Shown in pieces: positions 15,009 through 23,511 of a stretch of DNA of 64,000 nt. Source of the stretch: an uncultured Alphaproteobacteria bacterium (GTDB taxonomy: Bacteria; Pseudomonadota; Alphaproteobacteria; GCA-2731375); NCBI GenBank assembly GCA_951812805.1, contig CATOSZ010000001.1, forward strand, positions 1,364,001-1,428,000. Direction: 5' to 3'. The notes under the pieces are model-generated. The model was given only the letters and a program-made list of their open reading frames with translations. It had not been told where the DNA came from and did no database searches. How positions within the stretch are numbered: position 1 is the stretch's first letter; every line of letters starts with the position of its first letter. Made by a program: the position numbers and the translations under genes.

Positions 15009-16796
15009 CTAGGAATAGGGGCCCGACGAGGTCCGGCCCCGGATGGCGCCGCGTTGGAGCTTCGTCGCCGTGGCGTCGACCGTCGGCGGGCTGCCGGTCA
15101 GGACGACGCCGTAGGCCTCGGCGGCGAAGGCGGGCGTGATCTTTTCGTCGACGACGTCGGCCAGGACCGCGGCGGGCGGACGGGCCAGCGGGTCGCCGTG
15201 GCCACCGCCGCTCGCCAGGCGGAGGCGGATGACGTCGCCTTCGCGGATGGTGGTGAGGAACTTGGAGGGCATCTGCTCGTCCGCGCCGCTCGCCCGGGTA
15301 ATGGTGACGTTCGAGGGCTGGCCGTCGCTGCCGCCCTCCAGGCCGTAGGGTGCGACCTTGCGGCGGTCGGAGCGGACCTGGATGATCCCCTCCTTGCCGG
15401 TGAAGCGGAGGTGCCGCTCGAGCGCCAGGCCGCCGCGCCATTCACCGGTGCCGGCACTGTCGGCGATGTATTCATAGCGCTCGACGATCAGCGGCTGCTC
15501 GCTTTCGACCAGTTCGGCCGGCGTGTTCGCGTAGTTGACGATGATGCCGGTGCAGGCGTCCATGCCGTCGCGCCACGGCCCGCCGCCCCACGAGCCGACC
15601 AGGAATTCGAGATAGACGAAGGGCTTGCCGGTCTCGTCGTAGCCGCCGAGGCTGACGCCGGCATCCGGCGAGTTGCCGCCCGAGGCGGGCACCATGTCCG
15701 GGCGGATTTGGGCCAGCGCCCCCATCACCGTATCGGCGATGCGGAAGCCGGCGAGGCCGCGGGCCGCGACCGGCGAGGGCGGCGCACAGTCGACGATGGA
15801 GCGGGGCGGCGTCACCACCTTGATCGGCCGGAAGAAGCCGGCGTTGTTGGGTATGTCGAGGTCGAGGATCGCCCGCACACAGGCCCAGGCCGCCGACGCG
15901 GTGAAGGGATAGACCGAATTGATCGCGCCTCGCACCTGCGGCGACGTGCCCGCAAAGTCGATGACCATCTCCTCGCCGGCGACGGTGATCGCCACCTGGA
16001 AGGTAATGCGGTCGGGATCGATGCCGTCGTCGTCGATATAGTCGGTAAAGCGATAGACGCCGTCCGGCAATTTCGCCACTTCGGCGCGGGTGAAGCGCTC
16101 GGTGTAGTCGAGCAGCTCGGTGCAAAGCGCTTCGAACTCGTCGAGGCCGTGGCGGTCGATCAGGTCCAGCAGCTGGCGCTCGCCGATCATGCAGGCCGAA
16201 ACCTCGGAGCGGATGTCGCCGACCACGGTTTCCGGCACGCGGACGTTGCGCGCGATGATGCGGAACACGGTTTCACACGGCTCGCCGTTCTCATACAGGC
16301 GGATCGGCGGCAGGCGCAGGCCTTCCTGGTAGATCTCGGTCGAATCGCTGGCGTTGCCGCCGGCGACCCGGCCGCCGATATCGGTCTGGTGCGCCAGCGC
16401 GGCGGCGAAACCGACCAGTTTCCCGGCCAGGAAGATCGGCTTGACGCAGACCACGTCCGGCAGGTGCGTGCTGCCGTCCCAGGGATCGTTGGAGACATAG
16501 ATGTCGCCCGGCCGCATGTCGTCGCCGAAATGGTTCTGCATCGCCAGGATCGCATGCGGCATCGCGCCCATGTGCAGCGGCAGGCAGGTGCCCTGCGCGA
16601 TCAGCCGGCCGGTGCCGTCGAACAGCGCGGTCGAGTAGTCCAAGGCCTCCTTCACCACGAAGGACCGTGCGGTGCGCTGGATCGTCGCCGCCATCTCGTC
16701 GGCGATGGAGGCGAGCGCATTCTTCACCACCTCCAGCGTGAAGGGGTCGCGGGCGCGGCCGGCGCGGGGATCCGCGAGATCAAACTGTTCGGCCAT
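15009..16796 (-). CDS. hyuB: Hydantoinase B / 5-oxoprolinase B-type subunit, 595 aa
   Basis: Typical HyuB features are DPFTLEVVKNALASIADEMAATIQRTARS at the start, LFDGTGRLIAQGTCLPLHMGAMP, GDIYVSNDPWDGSTHLPDV, AHQTDIGGRVAGG, and a Gly-rich C-terminal ASGGGHGDPLARP. It pairs with HyuA to open cyclic amide rings (N-methylhydantoin, 5-oxoproline) or to carboxylate ketones at the cost of ATP. The exact substrate cannot be read from sequence. The start at 16796 lies 2 nt after the hyuA stop, with a GGAGAG site upstream. A longer upstream frame is antisense noise from hyuA. Confidence 0.92.
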   Translation of the reverse strand: MAEQFDLADPRAGRARDPFTLEVVKNALASIADEMAATIQRTARSFVVKEALDYSTALFDGTGRLIAQGTCLPLHMGAMPHAILAMQNHFGDDMRPGDIYVSNDPWDGSTHLPDVVCVKPIFLAGKLVGFAAALAHQTDIGGRVAGGNASDSTEIYQEGLRLPPIRLYENGEPCETVFRIIARNVRVPETVVGDIRSEVSACMIGERQLLDLIDRHGLDEFEALCTELLDYTERFTRAEVAKLPDGVYRFTDYIDDDGIDPDRITFQVAITVAGEEMVIDFAGTSPQVRGAINSVYPFTASAAWACVRAILDLDIPNNAGFFRPIKVVTPPRSIVDCAPPSPVAARGLAGFRIADTVMGALAQIRPDMVPASGGNSPDAGVSLGGYDETGKPFVYLEFLVGSWGGGPWRDGMDACTGIIVNYANTPAELVESEQPLIVERYEYIADSAGTGEWRGGLALERHLRFTGKEGIIQVRSDRRKVAPYGLEGGSDGQPSNVTITRASGADEQMPSKFLTTIREGDVIRLRLASGGGHGDPLARPPAAVLADVVDEKITPAFAAEAYGVVLTGSPPTVDATATKLQRGAIRGRTSSGPYS

Positions 16797-16798
16797 CG

Positions 16799-18898
16799 TC
16801 ACTCTCCTCTCTCGGGGTCGACGTCGATGACGAGCGCACCCCATTCGGCGGCACGGGCCCGGCAGCCGGGCGGCACCACGGTGGTCGAGTCGTACTCCTC
16901 GACGATGAAGGGGCCCTCGCGTCCGTCGGCGGAAATCGCGTCGCGGGTGATCACGGGCACCTCGATGCGGCCGACCTCGGGCCCGAAATAAACCGGCCGC
17001 CGTCGCCCGGCCTCCGCGGCGATGTCGGTGCGCGGTGTGATCGCGAGGGCCTGCGGCACGCGGGGCGTATCGGAGCGGCCGCGGGCGACGATGCGCACGT
17101 TCACCAGCTCCACCACCTCGTCGTCGCTGCGATAGCCGAAGGTACGTTCGTGCTCGGCGGCGAAGCTTTCCGCCATCTCCGCCCGGACGTCGCCCGCACC
17201 GCCGACGGGCACGGTCAGAGCCGCGTTTTCCCCGCGGTAGCAGAGGTCGGCGAAGCGTTCGAACTCCATCGCCGAGGCCGCGAAGCCCTCGCTTTCCAGG
17301 CCTTCGCGACCCGTGGCCTCGAGGGTGCCGAACGCGTCTGACAGGCCCGCCGGATCGGTGCCGTCCAGGCCCTGCTTTAGCGTGCGGACATGGTGATGTT
17401 CCGTCTCCGGGAACAGCAGGCCGAGGGCACTGAACACGCCCGCGGCCGGCGGCACGATGATCTCCTTGATATCGAGCGACCGGGCGAGCGTTACCGCATG
17501 CACCGGGCCGTTGCCGCCGAAGACGGCGAGCGCGAAGCGGCGCGGATCGCGCCCCCGCTCGCTCGAGACGGCCCGCAGTGCCCGGGCCATCGCCGCGTTC
17601 GCTACCTGGTGGATCCCCCAGGCCGCCTCGTCCAGACCGGCGCCCAAGGGGTTGGCGACCTGTCGGCGGATCGCCTCGCGACCCTTCTCGGCGTTCAGCA
17701 TCAACTCGCCGCCGACCAGACGGTCGGGGTTTACGAAGCCGAGGACGACGTTGGCGTCGGTGACCGTCGCCGTTTCGCCGCCCTGGTCGTAGCTGACCGG
17801 GCCCGGCACGGCGCCGGCACTCTCCGGCCCGACCGCGAGAGAGCCGCCGGCGTCGATCCGCACCAGGCTGCCGCCGCCGGCGCCGACCTCGGCGATGTCG
17901 ATCGCCGGCACGCCGACGTGATAGCCGCCGCCTTTCAACAGGCGCGCGGCGAAGTTGATGCCCGCGCCGACGTCCAGCTCGCCGACCCGGTCGTAGGCGC
18001 CGTCTTCGATGATCGCCGCCTTGGCTGTCGTCCCGCCCATATCGAAGGTCAGCACGTCCTTGCGGCCGAGCTTGGCGGCCAGTTCCGCCGCGCCGACGAC
18101 GCCCGCGGCGGGACCGGATTCGATGATATGGATCGGCCGCGCGCGTGCCGCCTCCACGCCCATGGCGCCGCCACTGGATTGCATGATCTTCAGCGGCGCG
18201 GTGGTCGACAGGGCGTCCAGCGCCTCGCGCAGGCGGCGCAAATAACGCGAGACGACGGGCAGGATATAGGCATTGACGACGACGGTGCTGGTCCGCTCGT
18301 ACTCCTTGATCTCCGGCAGGATCTCGCTGGAGATGCAAAGCGGCAGGTCCGGGGCCCGGGCCCGCACCATCTCGGCCAGTCGTTCCTCGTGCGCCCCGTT
18401 GGCATAGGCGTTGATGAGAGAGATCGCCACCGCCTCGACGCCCGAGGCCAGCAGTCGGTCGATCGCCGCGCCTGCCGCGGCCTCGTCCAGCGCCGTCAGC
18501 ACCCGGCCCTTGTGATCGATCCGCTCGGGTACTTCCAGGCGGTCGGCACGGGCGGCCAGCGCCGGTGGCTTGGTCCAGCGCAGGTCGTAAAGGCGCGGCA
18601 TGCGCAGCCGGCGGATCTCCAGCACGTCGCGAAAGCCTTCGGTGGTCAACAGGCCGGTGCGGGCGCCGCGCTTCTCCAGAATCGCGTTGGTGGCGACGGT
18701 GGTGCCGTGGATCAGCTCGGCGATGCCGTCGGCCGGGATCTCGCGCGCCGCCAGCTCGGCCGCCAGCCCCTCGGCGATGCCGCGGCTGTAGTCGTCCGGT
18801 GTCGAGGGCACCTTGACCGTGAACACGCCGCCCTCGCCGTCCATCAGCACCATGTCCGTGAAGGTGCCGCCGATATCGATTCCCACCCGCTCCGACAT
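16799..18898 (-). CDS. hyuA: Hydantoinase A / 5-oxoprolinase A-type ATPase subunit, 699 aa
   Basis: It opens with the actin-fold phosphate-binding motif RVGIDIGGTFTDMVLMD. Family blocks follow: HGTTVATNAILEKRGARTGLLTTEGFRDVLEIRR, MQSSGGAMGVEAARARPIHIIESGPAAGVVGA, FDMGGTTAKAAII and FGGNGPVHAVTLA. The length is normal. HyuA phosphorylates the substrate or its intermediate for the HyuB partner encoded 2 nt downstream. The ATG shares its A with the TGA of a 24-codon upstream ORF (TGATG), so its translation probably depends on reinitiation from that ORF. Confidence 0.93.
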   Translation of the reverse strand: MSERVGIDIGGTFTDMVLMDGEGGVFTVKVPSTPDDYSRGIAEGLAAELAAREIPADGIAELIHGTTVATNAILEKRGARTGLLTTEGFRDVLEIRRLRMPRLYDLRWTKPPALAARADRLEVPERIDHKGRVLTALDEAAAGAAIDRLLASGVEAVAISLINAYANGAHEERLAEMVRARAPDLPLCISSEILPEIKEYERTSTVVVNAYILPVVSRYLRRLREALDALSTTAPLKIMQSSGGAMGVEAARARPIHIIESGPAAGVVGAAELAAKLGRKDVLTFDMGGTTAKAAIIEDGAYDRVGELDVGAGINFAARLLKGGGYHVGVPAIDIAEVGAGGGSLVRIDAGGSLAVGPESAGAVPGPVSYDQGGETATVTDANVVLGFVNPDRLVGGELMLNAEKGREAIRRQVANPLGAGLDEAAWGIHQVANAAMARALRAVSSERGRDPRRFALAVFGGNGPVHAVTLARSLDIKEIIVPPAAGVFSALGLLFPETEHHHVRTLKQGLDGTDPAGLSDAFGTLEATGREGLESEGFAASAMEFERFADLCYRGENAALTVPVGGAGDVRAEMAESFAAEHERTFGYRSDDEVVELVNVRIVARGRSDTPRVPQALAITPRTDIAAEAGRRRPVYFGPEVGRIEVPVITRDAISADGREGPFIVEEYDSTTVVPPGCRARAAEWGALVIDVDPERGE

Positions 18899-18972
18899 CA
18901 GCGGGCCTCCACACTGGGCATCCCGGCCCGGTGCGCATTGGAAAAGCCGAAGCGGTCTTCGAGCGTCGACAT
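18898..18972 (-). CDS. 24-aa leader ORF coupled to hyuA
   Basis: Reads MSTLEDRFGFSNAHRAGMPSVEAR with a strong GGAGG ribosome site 7 nt before the ATG. Its TGA overlaps the hyuA ATG by one base (TGATG), while hyuA has no good ribosome site of its own. The peptide has no run of one amino acid that would mark a classic attenuator, no signal peptide and no membrane segment. It may be a coupling device, or a small conserved protein of the hydantoinase operon. I know of no named family for it. Confidence 0.6.
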   Translation of the reverse strand: MSTLEDRFGFSNAHRAGMPSVEAR

Positions 18973-19189
18973 GGGCGCCTCCCTGTAAAGTCGCGGGCGG
19001 AAGTATGGCGGGCGGAGCGAACGGGGGAAAGGTCGAGGCGACGAGTTTGCCATAAGGGCCGGTTATCGGGGCGCAACAACTCGATATTTCGCGGGCCCGG
19101 CGCGCGCCGCTATCGTTCCACGTTCAATCTGCTCCCGTGCCGCGCCCGCGATCGGTCGCCCGCAGGGATCGAGAAACAGAGGTGTTGTC

Positions 19190-19819
19190 ATGAAGCACGG
19201 CCTGCGTTTTCTTCTGATGCTCGGCCTCGCCGTGGCGGTTTCGGCCACCGCGCGGGCGGAGACCTCGTTCCACCCCCTCCTGGGCTCCAACCTGATCGAG
19301 GGCTACGATTTCGACACGGATTCCGGCGCTAAGGGCCGTTTCCGCTACGACGCCGAGAAGAACGTGATCTCCGGCGGCTACAAGGGTTTGAAGATGCCCG
19401 GCGGACGCCGCGCCGTCTTCGCCTGGATCCACGACACGGTAAACCAGAAATCGGCCTATCTCGGTGCCGTCGGTTGGTTGGGAGACGGCGGCAGTGACAG
19501 CTTTTCGATCGATCTGCCGGCCAAATACAAGGGCGGCAACTGGGGCACCTACGAGGTGATCGGCTTTACCTCGGAGAAGACCGGTTTCATCAAGAAGGGC
19601 AATAAAGTCGCACAGAAGCCGGACAGCCCGTCGGGCACCGATTCCGTGATGCCGCCCGCGTTCTACCTGTTCGGCGCCCTGCCCGGCGCGAAGACGGAAC
19701 AGCACTACTGTGGTCACGGCAAGGACTTCTTCTACGCCAACGCGCCCGAAAAGCAGATCTGCTACGACTGCATCTGCGGACAGAAGTATTCGGTGTGCAT
19801 CGAGGCGGGGCTGTCCTGA
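19190..19819 (+). CDS. Secreted Cys-rich protein of unknown function, 209 aa
   Basis: A Sec signal peptide is clear (MKHGLRFLLMLGLAVAVSATARA, cleavage near Ala23). The mature domain begins with HPLLGSNLIEGYDFDTDSGAKGRFRY and is rich in Gly and aromatics, which fits a beta-sandwich. There are five Cys at 174, 191, 194, 196 and 203, all in the last 36 residues (QICYDCICGQKYSVC), so disulfides or a metal or cofactor site are likely. No family recognised. It is followed 5 nt later by a TlpA-like thioredoxin and then a parvulin-type isomerase, which suggests the three act together on periplasmic folding or redox. Confidence 0.7.
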   Translation: MKHGLRFLLMLGLAVAVSATARAETSFHPLLGSNLIEGYDFDTDSGAKGRFRYDAEKNVISGGYKGLKMPGGRRAVFAWIHDTVNQKSAYLGAVGWLGDGGSDSFSIDLPAKYKGGNWGTYEVIGFTSEKTGFIKKGNKVAQKPDSPSGTDSVMPPAFYLFGALPGAKTEQHYCGHGKDFFYANAPEKQICYDCICGQKYSVCIEAGLS

Positions 19820-19824
19820 TCGCC

Positions 19825-20409
19825 ATGATACGCCGACACGGCCATTCGGGACGTCCATGGTCCCAGATCGGGGCGGGGCTGAGGGTTCTCGGCCTCGCCG
19901 CCGTTCTGGCCGTCGTCGCCCAGCCGGGCGGCACGCATGCGCCCGAACTGCACGGCTTCAAGATGGTGGCGTTCGAGCCGCCGGTCCCGGCGCCGGCGAT
20001 CGAGCTTCCCGATATCGCCGCCGTGGCCACGTCGCTCGCAGCCTATCGCGGTCGCTACGTGCTGCTGAACTTCTGGGCCACCTGGTGCGCGCCCTGCGTT
20101 CGCGAGATGCCGTCCCTGCAGAAGTTGGAGGACGCGCTCGGCCAGGAGGTGCTGTCGGTCGTCGCAGTGTCGGTCGACCGGGCCGGCGAGGAAAGCAAGG
20201 TGAAGGCCTTCACCGCCCGGATGGCATTGCGCTTCAAAGTGATGCTGGACAGCAAGGGCGTCGCCCAGGGCACTTACGGCGCGCGCGAATTGCCGTCGAC
20301 GTTCCTGATCAACCCCGCCGGCGAGATCGTGGCCGCCGCGAAGGGCGAGCGTGACTGGGCGTCCGACGAGGCGATCTCCTACCTCAGCGAAATCGTCGCC
20401 GGCCGATGA
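19825..20409 (+). CDS. TlpA/ResA-like membrane-anchored thioredoxin, 194 aa
   Basis: An N-terminal hydrophobic stretch (GLRVLGLAAVLAVVA) anchors or exports the protein. The redox motif WCAPC is at residues 87–91 inside VLLNFWATWCAPCVREMPSLQKLEDAL. The cis-Pro loop is ARELPSTFLINPAGEIV. TlpA/ResA proteins reduce disulfides in the periplasm, for example on cytochrome c or Cu-site proteins. The ATG at 19825 is used because it lies just past the stop of the upstream gene; a start 30 nt earlier would overlap it. The stop overlaps the next gene as ATGA. Confidence 0.88.
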   Translation: MIRRHGHSGRPWSQIGAGLRVLGLAAVLAVVAQPGGTHAPELHGFKMVAFEPPVPAPAIELPDIAAVATSLAAYRGRYVLLNFWATWCAPCVREMPSLQKLEDALGQEVLSVVAVSVDRAGEESKVKAFTARMALRFKVMLDSKGVAQGTYGARELPSTFLINPAGEIVAAAKGERDWASDEAISYLSEIVAGR

Positions 20410-21200
20410 GAGGGCTGCGCGCGTGGCTCGCGGGCCTGGCGCTCGCGCTCACCGGTCCGGCCCTGGCGGCCGATGATCCCGTCGTCGCGGTCGTCGGGAC
20501 ACACGAAATTCCCTTGTCCTATGTTCAGCGCCAGATCGGCTCGGTCCCGTTGGCGCAGCAGATCGACGTGCGCGGCGCCCTCGAGCGCTTCGTCGATTCC
20601 ATCGTTCACGAAGAGGTCCTGTTCCAATACGGGCTCCAGCGCGCGGGCGAATCGTCCGAGTGGCGCGAAAAGCTGAAGGCTGCCGTGGTGCGTATTCTGT
20701 TGGAGGAACAAGTGCGCGACCGGGCCGAAATCACCGACGAGGATGTCGCCCGCTACTACCGCGAGGAAATCGCCGCGGGGGATCACGAGCACATCCGCGT
20801 GAGCCACCTCTCCTTCCCCGATGCCGCCGGCTGCACGCAGGCGGAAGGCCAGATCGCAAGCCTAACGGATCTGGCGGCCCTCGCCCGCGAACACCACGAA
20901 AACCCGGCCTTCGCCGAGCGGGGCGGGGATGTCGGCTATTTGATGCGGCGTTCCCGCGTGCTCGGTTTCGAGGCGGAACTTTTCGAGCTCTCCGACGGGC
21001 AGCTGCATCGCATCGACAGGGCGGACGCCTGCCATCTGGTCTGGATTACCGAGCGGACGGCGCGGACGCCGCCGCCGCTGGCGGACATTCAGGACGAGCT
21101 GCGCCGCCGCTTGGAACAACGCCGGGAAGCCGAACTCCTGCAAGCGGTTCTCGACCGGGCCCATGCCGCGGTCCCGGTCGAACGCCGTCCCTTGCCGTAA
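20406..21200 (+). CDS. Periplasmic parvulin-type peptidyl-prolyl isomerase / SurA-like chaperone, 264 aa
   Basis: The signal peptide is MRGLRAWLAGLALALTGPALAADD. A SurA-N-like helical region follows (ALERFVDSIVHEEVLFQYGLQRAG). A parvulin domain from about residue 120 has HIRVSHLSFP, LAREHHENPAFAERGGDVGYLMRRSRVLGFEAELFELSDGQLHRI and HLVWITER. The C-terminus is a charged coil (IQDELRRRLEQRREAELLQAVL). The ATG overlaps the TlpA-like stop by 4 nt. It probably folds exported proteins, possibly the Cys-rich protein encoded two genes upstream. Confidence 0.82.
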   Translation: MRGLRAWLAGLALALTGPALAADDPVVAVVGTHEIPLSYVQRQIGSVPLAQQIDVRGALERFVDSIVHEEVLFQYGLQRAGESSEWREKLKAAVVRILLEEQVRDRAEITDEDVARYYREEIAAGDHEHIRVSHLSFPDAAGCTQAEGQIASLTDLAALAREHHENPAFAERGGDVGYLMRRSRVLGFEAELFELSDGQLHRIDRADACHLVWITERTARTPPPLADIQDELRRRLEQRREAELLQAVLDRAHAAVPVERRPLP

Positions 21201-21218
21201 CGCGCGGCGGCGCCGGCC

Positions 21219-21578
21219 TTACTTGTAGCCGGTCACCATGATCTCGACGAGGATCTCGGGCCGGGCGAGCTTGGTGAAGACGCAGGCGCGCACGGGCGGA
21301 TTCTCGGGATCGACCCAGGCGTTCCAGATCTCGTTCATGGCGGGGAAATTGGCCGTGTCCGTGACCCAGAGGTTGGCCTGCAGCAGCTTGGACTTGTCGC
21401 TGCCGGCGGTCGCGAGATAGCCGTCGATCTTGTCGAGGATCTGCTGCGTCTGGCCCTTGATGTCGGCGCTGGTATCGGATGCGGTGAGGCCGCAGACATA
21501 GACCGTATCGCCGCGAACCACGCAGCGGCTCATGATCGGCCCGGGGCCGGAGGTAACGTCGTGACGGGTAACGGACAT
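21219..21578 (-). CDS. RidA-family protein, 119 aa
   Basis: Starting at MSVTRHDVTSGPGPIMSRCVVRGDTVYVCGLTA, the protein has the YjgF/YER057c/UK114 fold, with KGQTQQILDKIDGYLATAGSDKSKLLQANLWVTD and PPVRACVFTKLARPEILVEIMVTGYK. The Arg that binds the carboxylate of the imine or enamine substrate is present in VRACVF. RidA hydrolyses reactive 2-aminoacrylate and related enamines, but many paralogues have other roles. The ATG at 21578 has an AAAGAGGAA site upstream; an earlier in-frame start adds 27 non-conserved residues. Convergent with the isomerase gene, 18-nt gap. Confidence 0.88.
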   Translation of the reverse strand: MSVTRHDVTSGPGPIMSRCVVRGDTVYVCGLTASDTSADIKGQTQQILDKIDGYLATAGSDKSKLLQANLWVTDTANFPAMNEIWNAWVDPENPPVRACVFTKLARPEILVEIMVTGYK

Positions 21579-21701
21579 GGGCAATTCCTCTTTCAGGCAG
21601 GCAGCGCATTGCGCGGATGAAGGACGGCGGAGTTTGGCGCCTGGCATGCATTTGCGCAATGGTCTGCAGGGGGGTCGGCAGGAAACGAGGCCCTGGTTCG
21701 A

Positions 21702-23501
21702 TCAACCGGCGCCCTCGCGGGCTTCGCGCAGCATTTCCAGCTCCAGCCACTCCGCCTCCAGGGCCTCGTGCTCGCCCTGCAGGCGGGCGAGCGTTTCGCT
21801 CACCTCGGTGAAGCGGCCGGGATCACGGGCATAGAGATCCGGGGCCGACAGCGCGGCTTCCGCCTCGGCTATTCCCATCGCATGGGCCTCGATCAACGCG
21901 GGCAACGCATCGAGCCGGCGCTGGCGGGCATAGTCGAGGCGCGCCGGCGCCCGGGTCGGGCGCGGACGGGGCGCCTTCTTTGATTTCGCCGGGTTGTCGC
22001 CGTCCGTCGCCGTCGCCGCGATTTCGCCGCGTTGCGCGATGTAGTCGCTGTAACCGCCGGCATATTCGGTCACCCGACCATCCGGCTCGACGACCAGGGT
22101 CGCGGTGGCGACCGCATCGACGAAGGCGCGATCGTGGCTCACCAGCAGCACCGTCGCCGGCCAGTCGGCGAGCAGCTCGCGCAGCACCTCCAGGGTCTCC
22201 AGGTCGAGATCGTTGGTCGGTTCGTCCAGGACCAGCAGGTTGGCCGGGCGGGCGAAGGCGCGGGCCAGCAGCAGACGATTGCGCTCCCCGCCCGACAGGG
22301 TGGAGACGGGGCTTTCGATCTGCTGCGGCTCGAACAGGAAATCACGCAGGTAGCTCGCGACATGGCGGCGGCCGGCCGCGACTTCGACGTGTTCGCCCCC
22401 ATGGCGCAGGATCACTTCGCGGGGGCTCAGGCTCTCGTCCTCGAAGCCCCGGTGCTGATCGAGATACTGGACGGAGAGGTTGGCGCCATGCCGTACCGTG
22501 CCGCCGTTGGGCACCAGATCGCCGGTCAGCAGGCGTACCAGGGTGGTCTTGCCGGCCCCGTTCGGGCCCAGGATCGCGATACGGTCGCCGCGCATGATCC
22601 GGGCGGAGACGCCGGCGACGATCGCCCGCCCGTCGTAGGCCTTGGTGAGATCCTTAGCCTCGATCACCAGCTTGCCGGAAAGCGGCGCGTCCGGTGCCTG
22701 CATCCGGGCCCGTGCCACCGCTTGCAGGGACTCGCGCCGTTCGCGCCGCATGTCGCCCAGACGGCGCAGGCGGCCCTGGTTGCGTCGCCGGCGCGCGGAA
22801 ATGCCCTCGTGCGACCAGCGGGTCTCCTCGCGGATGCGTTTGTCGAGCTTGGCGCGGGCCTCGGCCTCCTCGGTCAGCACCGTGTCCATCCAGGCATCGA
22901 AATCCGCGAAGCGGCCGGTATGCCGGCGCACGGCGCCGCGATCCAGCCAGAGGGTCGCGGTGGCGACCCGTTCCAGCAGGGCGCGGTCGTGGCTCACCAG
23001 CATGATGCCGCCCGGAAACTGCGCCAACCGGCTTTCCAGCCATTCGATGCCGGGAAGATCGAGATGGTTCGTCGGCTCGTCCAGCAGCAGGAGTTCGGGC
23101 CGACCGGCAAAGGCGCGGGCGAGCGACAGGCGCTTCAACTCGCCGCCGGAGAGGCTGTCGGGCGCCCGCGCCGCTTCGGTGCCGGCCTCGGCAAGCGCGC
23201 GGTCGACCAGATGCGGCGTCTCGACCTCCGCGGCGACATAGTCACCGGCCGTGGCAAAGCCCTGGGCGTCGGGCGTCTGCGAGAGATAGGCGGTGGCGAG
23301 GCCCGGCTGGCGGTGGATCTCGCCGCCATCGCGCGTGTGCAGGTCGGCCAGTAGTTTCAGCAAGGTCGACTTGCCGGAGCCGTTACGCCCGACCAGGGCG
23401 ACCCGCTCGCCCTTCTCCAGGGTGAACGAAACCCCCGCCAACAGGGGTCGGCCGCCATCGTGGCCGAAGCTCACGTCCACCAGATTGAGTAACGCCGTCA
23501 T
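21702..23501 (-). CDS. ABC-F family ATPase (Uup-like), 599 aa
   Basis: It has two ABC domains in one soluble chain. The first has Walker A GRNGSGKS, signature LSGGE and DEPTNHLDLPGIEWLE. The second has Walker A GPNGAGKT, LSGGE and DEPTNDLDLETLEVL. The interdomain linker is charged and Arg-rich (RRRRNQGRLRRLGDMRRERRE). There is a C-terminal coiled coil after a Lys/Pro-rich stretch (SKKAPRPRPTRAPARLDY). No membrane part. ABC-F proteins act on the ribosome or, for Uup, on branched DNA and ribosomes. The C-terminal coiled coil favours Uup. Ten nt separate it from the upstream DUF2339 gene. Confidence 0.92.
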   Translation of the reverse strand: MTALLNLVDVSFGHDGGRPLLAGVSFTLEKGERVALVGRNGSGKSTLLKLLADLHTRDGGEIHRQPGLATAYLSQTPDAQGFATAGDYVAAEVETPHLVDRALAEAGTEAARAPDSLSGGELKRLSLARAFAGRPELLLLDEPTNHLDLPGIEWLESRLAQFPGGIMLVSHDRALLERVATATLWLDRGAVRRHTGRFADFDAWMDTVLTEEAEARAKLDKRIREETRWSHEGISARRRRNQGRLRRLGDMRRERRESLQAVARARMQAPDAPLSGKLVIEAKDLTKAYDGRAIVAGVSARIMRGDRIAILGPNGAGKTTLVRLLTGDLVPNGGTVRHGANLSVQYLDQHRGFEDESLSPREVILRHGGEHVEVAAGRRHVASYLRDFLFEPQQIESPVSTLSGGERNRLLLARAFARPANLLVLDEPTNDLDLETLEVLRELLADWPATVLLVSHDRAFVDAVATATLVVEPDGRVTEYAGGYSDYIAQRGEIAATATDGDNPAKSKKAPRPRPTRAPARLDYARQRRLDALPALIEAHAMGIAEAEAALSAPDLYARDPGRFTEVSETLARLQGEHEALEAEWLELEMLREAREGAG

Positions 23502-23511
23502 CGTTGCACAC

